Shown here one piece after another: positions 59,759-64,000 of a stretch of 64,000 nucleotides of DNA. Position numbers and translations under genes: made by a program. Under the pieces are notes generated by a model. It was not told the origin of the DNA and searched no databases. It saw only the letters and a program-made list of their open reading frames with translations. The stretch lies in NCBI RefSeq assembly GCF_017744655.1, contig NZ_JAGIAW010000001.1, positions 248,001 through 312,000 of the forward strand. The letters are read 5' to 3'. This DNA is from Devosia sp. (GTDB taxonomy: Bacteria > Pseudomonadota > Alphaproteobacteria > Rhizobiales > Devosiaceae). How positions within the stretch are numbered: the stretch's first letter is position 1; every line of letters starts with the position of its first letter.

Positions 59759-60979
59759 ATGACCAATCTGCCTCTGGACCCGGCGCGTATTCGCGCACTC
59801 TTCCCCGCTTTTGCCGAGCCGAGCCTGCAGGGCCAGGCGTTTTTCGAGAATGCCGGCGGTTCCTATACCGCCAAGGCAGTGCTCGATCGGCTGGAGCACT
59901 ATTACCGTGCGACCAAGGTGCAGCCCTATGGGGTCTATCCGGCTTCGATAGAAGCGGGGGAGGCGATGAACCTTGCCTATGAGCGGATTGCGGCGGCGCT
60001 TGGTGTTTCGGCGGACTGGATCCACTTCGGGCCGTCGTCCTCGGCCAACAGCTATGTGCTGGGCAATGCCTTTGGTGGCTGGTTGAAGCCGGGCGATGCC
60101 ATTGTCGTTACCAATCAGGACCATGAGGCCAATTCGGGCTCGTGGCGGCGGTTGGCACAGAAGGGCATCGAGGTGCGCGAATGGGGCGTCGACGGACAGA
60201 CCGGACGGCTGGCGTTGTCGGCGCTCGATGCGGTGCTCGACGAGAAGGTGAAGCTGGTTGCGGCGCCGCATTGCTCCAATGTGGTGGGTGAGATCAATCC
60301 GGTTGCCGAGATTGCCAAGCGGGCGCATGCCGTTGGTGCGGTGCTGGCGGTGGATGGGGTGAGCTATGCGCCGCATGGGCTGCCGGACTTGGCTGAGTTG
60401 GGCGCGGATATTTATCTGTTCTCGGCCTACAAAACCTATGGGCCGCATCAGGGGGTGATGGCCGTTCGGCCGGAACTGGCGATGCAGTTGCCGAACCAGG
60501 GTCACTTCTTCAACGACGCCAAGCCGCGCTATCGGTTGACGCCGGCTGGTCCGGATCATGCGCAGATCGCGGCGTCGGCGGGGATTGCGGACTATCTGGA
60601 GCAGGTGGCCGAGATTGCCGGGGGCGAGGGCAATCCGTTTCGGCGGGCGCACAAGGCGATGCGGGCGCAGGAAATCGCGTTTGCGCGGCCGCTGCTCGAC
60701 TATCTCAATGGGCGCAATGATGTGAACCTGGTGGGTCCGGGCGATGCGGAATTGCGGGCGCCGACGATTGCGCTGCGGCATCGCGAGCCGGGTGTGGAGG
60801 TCGCGAAGCGGCTGGCCAAGCACGGGATCATGGCTTCGGGCGGGAATTTTTACGCCTGGCGATTGATGGAGGCGCTGGGGATCGATCCGCAGCATGGCGT
60901 GCTGCGCCTGTCGTTCGTGCACTACACGAGCCCGGAGGAAATCCAGAGTCTCATCAAGGCTTTGGATGCAGAACTTTAG
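59759..60979 (+). CDS. Aminotransferase class V family protein (cysteine-desulfurase-like)
   Basis: 406 residues, PLP fold type I. Visible: FFENAGGSYTAKAVLDRLEHYYRA, FGPSSSANSYVLGNAFG, VTNQDHEANSGSW, AAPHCSNVVGEINPV, VDGVSYAPHG and the PLP lysine in FSAYKTYGPHQGV. It resembles SufS/CsdA-type enzymes of uncertain substrate; no partner Fe-S genes are nearby. Tandem ATGs at 59756 and 59759. Confidence 0.87.
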   Translation: MTNLPLDPARIRALFPAFAEPSLQGQAFFENAGGSYTAKAVLDRLEHYYRATKVQPYGVYPASIEAGEAMNLAYERIAAALGVSADWIHFGPSSSANSYVLGNAFGGWLKPGDAIVVTNQDHEANSGSWRRLAQKGIEVREWGVDGQTGRLALSALDAVLDEKVKLVAAPHCSNVVGEINPVAEIAKRAHAVGAVLAVDGVSYAPHGLPDLAELGADIYLFSAYKTYGPHQGVMAVRPELAMQLPNQGHFFNDAKPRYRLTPAGPDHAQIAASAGIADYLEQVAEIAGGEGNPFRRAHKAMRAQEIAFARPLLDYLNGRNDVNLVGPGDAELRAPTIALRHREPGVEVAKRLAKHGIMASGGNFYAWRLMEALGIDPQHGVLRLSFVHYTSPEEIQSLIKALDAEL

Positions 60980-61011
60980 AGGGTGATTCATCTCTCTCCG
61001 CGCCGCCAAAC

Positions 61012-61042
61012 AGAGGTCCCCGCTTTCGCGGGGATGACATCG
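61012..61042. repeat. GCGAAAGC-type repeat, single half
   Basis: TCCCCGCTTTCGCGGGGATG and ACATCGGGG: one half of the paired element at 6857, 7797 and 24932. Another half, TTCCCGCTTTCGCGAGAATG, lies at about 16117-16143. Confidence 0.7.
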
Positions 61043-61089
61043 GGGGTGGGGGAGCAGCCTGCCCGAAACCGTCAACGAGAAACAAAAGA

Positions 61090-61995
61090 ATGTCACGTCC
61101 ACTCGCAGCCTTGCTTTTGCTGCTTTGCACAATGTTTTGGGGTTTTGCCTTTGTGGCGCAGAAGTCGGCCATGGGGTCGATTGGGCCGCTGAGTTTTGCC
61201 GGGGTGCGGTATATTATTGGCGGGCTGCTGGTTTTGCCGCTGGCGATCAATGAATGGCGGCGGCGCAAGGTGGAATTGTCGCGCGCGCAATGGCTGCTGG
61301 TGGGCGTGTTGTGCTTTGCCTTTTTCATGGGATCGTGGCTGCAGCAGGCGGGGCTCGCGACGACGACGGCGACCAATGGCGGGTTTCTGACCGGGCTCTA
61401 TGTCTTCTTCGTGCCGCTGATCGGCTATTTTGCGTTTCGCGTGCGGCCGCATCCGATTGTCTATGTCGGCGTGCCGCTGGCGTTGGTGGGGATCTATTTC
61501 CTCAATGGCGGCGGGCTATCGAGCTTCAATAGTGGCGACTGGCTGATCGTGGGCAGCGCGGTGTTCTGGGCTATGCATGTGCTGACGCTGGGGCATCTGG
61601 CCAAGGAGACGGGGCTGCCGATCTTCGTTTCGGCGGTCAGTTTCCTCGTGGCGGGGGCTGTGGCGCTGGCCATTGCCCTGCCGGTCGAGGCGCCGACGGT
61701 TGCGCAGATTTCGGATGTCTGGGTGCAACTGGCTTATGCGGCCGTGCTTTCGACGGCCGTCGGCTTCACGCTGCAGGCCGTGGGGCAGCAATATGTGCCG
61801 CCGGCCAATGCGGCGATTATCTTGTCGGCCGAGAGCCTCTTTGCGGCGCTGGGCGGAGCGGTGGTGCTGGGGGATCGATTGCCAGTGGTGGGCTATGCCG
61901 GGGCGGCGCTGCTGTTCGTGGCCATCGTCATGGTGGAAGCGGTGCCGGCGCTTTTGGAGCGCCGGAGGCTGCCTGAAGTGCGGGCGACCAATTAG
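61090..61995 (+). CDS. DMT-superfamily (EamA) transporter
   Basis: 301 residues, ten helices in two repeats (ALLLLLCTMFWGFAFVAQKSAMG; LIVGSAVFWAMHVLTLGHLAKETG). Conserved AIILSAESLFAALGGAVVLGDRLP near the end. Not closely similar to the one at 34466. Inner-membrane exporter, substrate unknown. Confidence 0.9.
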   Translation: MSRPLAALLLLLCTMFWGFAFVAQKSAMGSIGPLSFAGVRYIIGGLLVLPLAINEWRRRKVELSRAQWLLVGVLCFAFFMGSWLQQAGLATTTATNGGFLTGLYVFFVPLIGYFAFRVRPHPIVYVGVPLALVGIYFLNGGGLSSFNSGDWLIVGSAVFWAMHVLTLGHLAKETGLPIFVSAVSFLVAGAVALAIALPVEAPTVAQISDVWVQLAYAAVLSTAVGFTLQAVGQQYVPPANAAIILSAESLFAALGGAVVLGDRLPVVGYAGAALLFVAIVMVEAVPALLERRRLPEVRATN

Positions 61996-61998
61996 CCC

Positions 61999-62382
61999 TT
62001 ACTCGGCATAGCGATACATCTGGTAGGTCTTGCAGACGACGAGCAGGGCGCAGCCGTGCAGCGTCATGTGGTTTTCGCTGTTCTGGGTCAGCGTGCCGGA
62101 CAGGTTGTAGCCAAAGAGCTTTATGTCGCCCTTCCAGCGGTTGGGGCCCGACTGGTTCATGTGATCGGCCATGGGGCGGTTGAGATAGGGCTTGTACTGC
62201 TCGTTATAGTCCACATCGCTGAGCCAGGTGAGGAGGCCGCAAAGCTGGGTGCCGTCTCCGCACATTTCGAGCTGGAAGCGGGTGTCCTTACCCTCTAGTT
62301 CCCAGGTGCCGACTGGAGAGGCGAGGGCGGGGGTGGCGATCAGGGCGGTGAGGGCAAAGGCGAGGCTGCGGGCGAAGCGCAT
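61999..62382 (-). CDS. DUF2147-like secreted protein
   Basis: 127 residues: signal peptide MRFARSLAFALTALIATPALA, then a lipocalin-like part (SPVGTWELEGKDTRFQLEMCGDGTQLCGLLTWL, RWKGDIKLFGYNLSGTL, HGCALLVVCKTYQMYR) with four Cys. Periplasmic; function unknown. Convergent with the EamA gene, 3 bases apart. Confidence 0.83.
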   Translation of the reverse strand: MRFARSLAFALTALIATPALASPVGTWELEGKDTRFQLEMCGDGTQLCGLLTWLSDVDYNEQYKPYLNRPMADHMNQSGPNRWKGDIKLFGYNLSGTLTQNSENHMTLHGCALLVVCKTYQMYRYAE

Positions 62383-62466
62383 GGGCTGAAACTCTCTACT
62401 CGGTCGACCAAGCATGGCTCTGCGAGCCTGAATGCTGGCTGAACGGCTTTCATGTGCACGTCATGT

Positions 62467-62613
62467 AAGGTGCCTAGGGTGCTGATGCTCCGGGGCAGCC
62501 CATGCATGCCGGATGCGCCGTTCGCACCAGCCCCCCAGGCCAGCGGACGCATTTCCCGAGGCCGTTCTGCCTCAACGCGTAGGCCTTGGCCGCCCCTCGG
62601 GCGGCCCTTTTTT
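62467..62613 (+). ncRNA. Candidate structured small RNA upstream of tdk
   Basis: No protein frame fits, but the stretch folds as one rod: GCCTA/TAGGC (62472-62476, 62580-62584), GGGGCAG/CTGCCTC (62492-62498, 62567-62573), ATGCGCCG/CGGACGCAT (62513-62520, 62544-62552), with internal bubbles. It ends in a strong terminator that serves no visible plus-strand gene. Possible -35/-10 CTGAAC-N17-CATGTA at 62439-62467. The rod with central bubble recalls 6S RNA; the SRP RNA GGAAG loop is absent. Family unassigned. Confidence 0.5.
62588..62613 (+). terminator. Intrinsic terminator upstream of tdk
   Basis: Perfect 8-bp stem GGCCGCCC/GGGCGGCC, 3-base loop, then CTTTTTTG. It lies 75 bases before the tdk start and must end a transcript that begins after 62382. 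Confidence 0.9.
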
Positions 62614-62687
62614 GTGGACCGTCCAGATTAGGTCTCGCTCCGATCGCCGCACTGCGCGAGAAAGGGCCGAAGCTTTCGGGGCGGACT

Positions 62688-63284
62688 ATGGCCAAACTCT
62701 ATTTTTCCTATGCCGCTATGAATGCCGGCAAGTCCACCTTGCTGCTGCAGGCTGCCTATAACTATCGCGAGCGTGGCATGCGGCCGCTGCTCTATACCTC
62801 GGCGCTCTATGTCGAGGATGGAATCGGTCTGATTTCGTCGCGGATTGGGATCAGCGAACCGGCGGAGCTCTATTCGGCGGGCGACGATCTTTATCAGTCG
62901 ATCCGCGACCAGCACGAAGAGTCCAAGGTCGATTGCGTCTTCGTCGACGAGGCCCAGTTTCTGGAGCGCGAGCAGGTGTGGCAACTGGCGCGCGTATCCG
63001 ACCGGTTGCGCATTCCGGTGATGTGCTTCGGGCTGCGCACCGATTTTCAGGGCAAGCTCTTTCCCGGTTCGATGGAACTGCTGGCCATTGCCGATGTGAT
63101 GCGCGAAATTCGCACGATCTGTACCTGCGGCGCCAAGGCGACCATGGTGGTGCGGCAGAGCGTGGATGGGCGCGTGCTGACCGATGGCGATCAGGTGTCG
63201 ATCGAAAAATCCGTCTATCTCTCGCTGTGCCGCAAGCATTGGGAAGAGGCGGTCGGCCGCTGGCCGGTGAAAGGACCAGAATGA
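62688..63284 (+). CDS. tdk: Thymidine kinase
   Basis: Phosphorylates thymidine with ATP in the pyrimidine salvage path. 198 residues, the type II family. Visible: P-loop MNAGKSTLLLQAA, CVFVDEAQFLEREQVWQLA, CFGLRTDFQGKLFPGSMELLAIAD, and the zinc cysteines in CTCGAKATMVVRQ and the later Cys near LCRKHW. ATG 62688. Overlaps yciA by four bases. Confidence 0.96.
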   Translation: MAKLYFSYAAMNAGKSTLLLQAAYNYRERGMRPLLYTSALYVEDGIGLISSRIGISEPAELYSAGDDLYQSIRDQHEESKVDCVFVDEAQFLEREQVWQLARVSDRLRIPVMCFGLRTDFQGKLFPGSMELLAIADVMREIRTICTCGAKATMVVRQSVDGRVLTDGDQVSIEKSVYLSLCRKHWEEAVGRWPVKGPE

Positions 63285-63673
63285 TGCAAACTGTCGTGAG
63301 CGAACCGCAGGGTCAACTGACCATCCGCACTCTGGCCATGCCGGCCGATACCAATGCGGCGGGCGATATTTTTGGCGGCTGGGTGATGAGCCAGATGGAC
63401 ATTGCCGGTGCCATCGCTGCTGTCGAGCGGGTCAAGGGCAGGGTGGTGACGGTGGCTGTGGAAGCCATGACGTTCATCGCGCCGGTAAAAGTGGGCGATG
63501 TGCTCTGCGTCTATACAACCATCGAGCGGATCGGGCGGACCTCGATCACCGTGGGTCTCGAGGCCTGGGTACGGCGGCATGAACTGGACGACCGCAAGAA
63601 GGTTACCGAGGGGCGCTTCGTTTATGTTTCTCTTGACGATAACGGCCAAAAGCGGGTGATCCCGCAGGGCTGA
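63281..63673 (+). CDS. yciA: Acyl-CoA thioesterase, YciA family
   Basis: Hot-dog-fold enzyme that hydrolyses acyl-CoA to free acid and CoA. 130 residues: TLAMPADTNAAGDIFGGWVMSQMDIAGAI (with the catalytic Asp), VTVAVEAMTFIAPVKVGDVL, RVTxxR-like regions. Start ATG 63281 overlaps the tdk stop (ATGA). Confidence 0.93.
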   Translation: MMQTVVSEPQGQLTIRTLAMPADTNAAGDIFGGWVMSQMDIAGAIAAVERVKGRVVTVAVEAMTFIAPVKVGDVLCVYTTIERIGRTSITVGLEAWVRRHELDDRKKVTEGRFVYVSLDDNGQKRVIPQG

Positions 63674-63807
63674 GCCAATACATTCAGACTGCGTTCAGGC
63701 TGGACGAGCGAAAAGGCGTGTGAAGCGCTTTGGTGCTGGGGCAGGGCTATGAAGTTTCACGTCATTACCGGTCGCCGTCTCCTAAGCTTTTGAATCCGTT
63801 CGGGGCC

Positions 63808-63833
63808 GGAACTCTTTGAAGGCCGGACCCGTT
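63808..63833 (+). promoter_or_regulatory. EcfG-type promoter of the right-edge gene
   Basis: GGAAC (63808-63812), 17-base spacer, CGTT (63830-63833): full match to the consensus GGAAC-N16/17-CGTT. It is 71 bases before the ATG at 63905. Confidence 0.6.
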
Positions 63834-63904
63834 TCTGCATCGCAATGAAATTCCGCGCCGGGTTTTAAGCGTCACCCCCGGACGTGGTGGAAGAGGGAAT
63901 AGTC

Positions 63905-64000
63905 ATGAACCGCCATACCCGCAAAACCCTGCTCAATGTCGCGACCGCAGTTGCCGTTGCCACAACCGCAGTCGTCGTGTTCCTGCCGGCAGCGCAGGCC
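63905..64000 (+). CDS. Secreted protein, 5' end only
   Basis: 32 codons to the window edge: MNRHTRKTLLNVATAVAVA, then a hydrophobic core and PAAQA at a likely signal-peptidase site. AGAGGGA precedes the ATG. The mature protein is outside the window; function unknown. A perfect EcfG-type promoter lies upstream. Confidence 0.7.
   Translation, partial: MNRHTRKTLLNVATAVAVATTAVVVFLPAAQA

Noticed and set aside
62467..62613. SRP (4.5S) RNA
   Set aside because: The GGAAG-containing apical motif required for Ffh binding is absent, so I left the RNA unassigned.
1..64000. tRNA, rRNA or CRISPR array
   Set aside because: No T-loop/CCA-like tRNA pattern, no rRNA sequence, and no regularly spaced direct repeats were found by eye.

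Overview
The window reads as chromosomal DNA of a high-GC alphaproteobacterium of the order Hyphomicrobiales (Rhizobiales), probably Devosia or a close relative. The pointers are the local gene orders (lgt-midA-pgeF, pgsA-moaD-moaE, SDR-uvrC), a long N-terminal extension on UvrB, DUF1236, SH3b and Omp25-like envelope proteins, sites resembling the Irr ICE box and EcfG promoters, and Rhizobiales-type intergenic palindromes. The genus is inferred; no rRNA or tRNA gene was seen.

Layout. 1-5.8 kb: a peptide/opine-family ABC importer (3' end of the binding protein, two permeases, a fused double ATPase) ending in a GH4 alpha-galactosidase, hence an alpha-galactoside uptake unit. 5.8-6.1 kb: dense palindromic repeats. 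6.1-15.2 kb, mostly minus strand: pth, rplY, an ECF42-like sigma factor with two YCII/DGPF proteins, prs, pgeF-midA-lgt, and a frameshifted MFS transporter. 15.3-25.8 kb: a secreted protein, an ABC permease plus binding protein with no ATPase, an outer-membrane barrel, ubiK, a phosphodiesterase, ybjN-proC, a MarR regulator beside ilvE, moaE-moaD-pgsA. 26-33.8 kb, minus strand: DAHP synthase behind an aromatic leader peptide and attenuator, an ABC-2 exporter, a stress flavin-type protein, a third YCII protein, uvrC and an SDR. 34-43.6 kb: transporters, SH3b proteins, regulators, a Ni/Co exporter fusion, ferrochelatase and small envelope proteins. 43.7-46.8 kb: a large AT-richer SIR2/P-loop/TPR gene, the clearest accessory gene. 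46.8-64 kb: uvrB, an HD-GYP protein, a PadR-controlled membrane protein and hydrolase, PRC-barrel, SH3b/crystallin, AraC regulator, HAF-repeat autotransporter, small membrane and periplasmic proteins, a class V aminotransferase, an EamA transporter, a candidate structured RNA, thymidine kinase, YciA and the start of a secreted protein.

Most of the window is housekeeping plus envelope and stress functions. The observations of most interest are: (1) the SIR2-NTPase-TPR-OB protein, a probable single-gene antiphage or NAD-depleting system; (2) the leader peptide, antiterminator and terminator in front of the DAHP synthase; (3) matching ECF-type promoters in front of the YCII/ECF operon at 9.9 kb and of an unlinked YCII gene at 30.9 kb; (4) a well-preserved reading frame at 22.2-22.6 kb with no ordinary start codon; (5) a candidate structured RNA upstream of tdk; and (6) two copies of a palindromic repeat whose hairpin arms differ but stay complementary. 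Coordinates were read by hand. Functions come from motif recognition without database searches.
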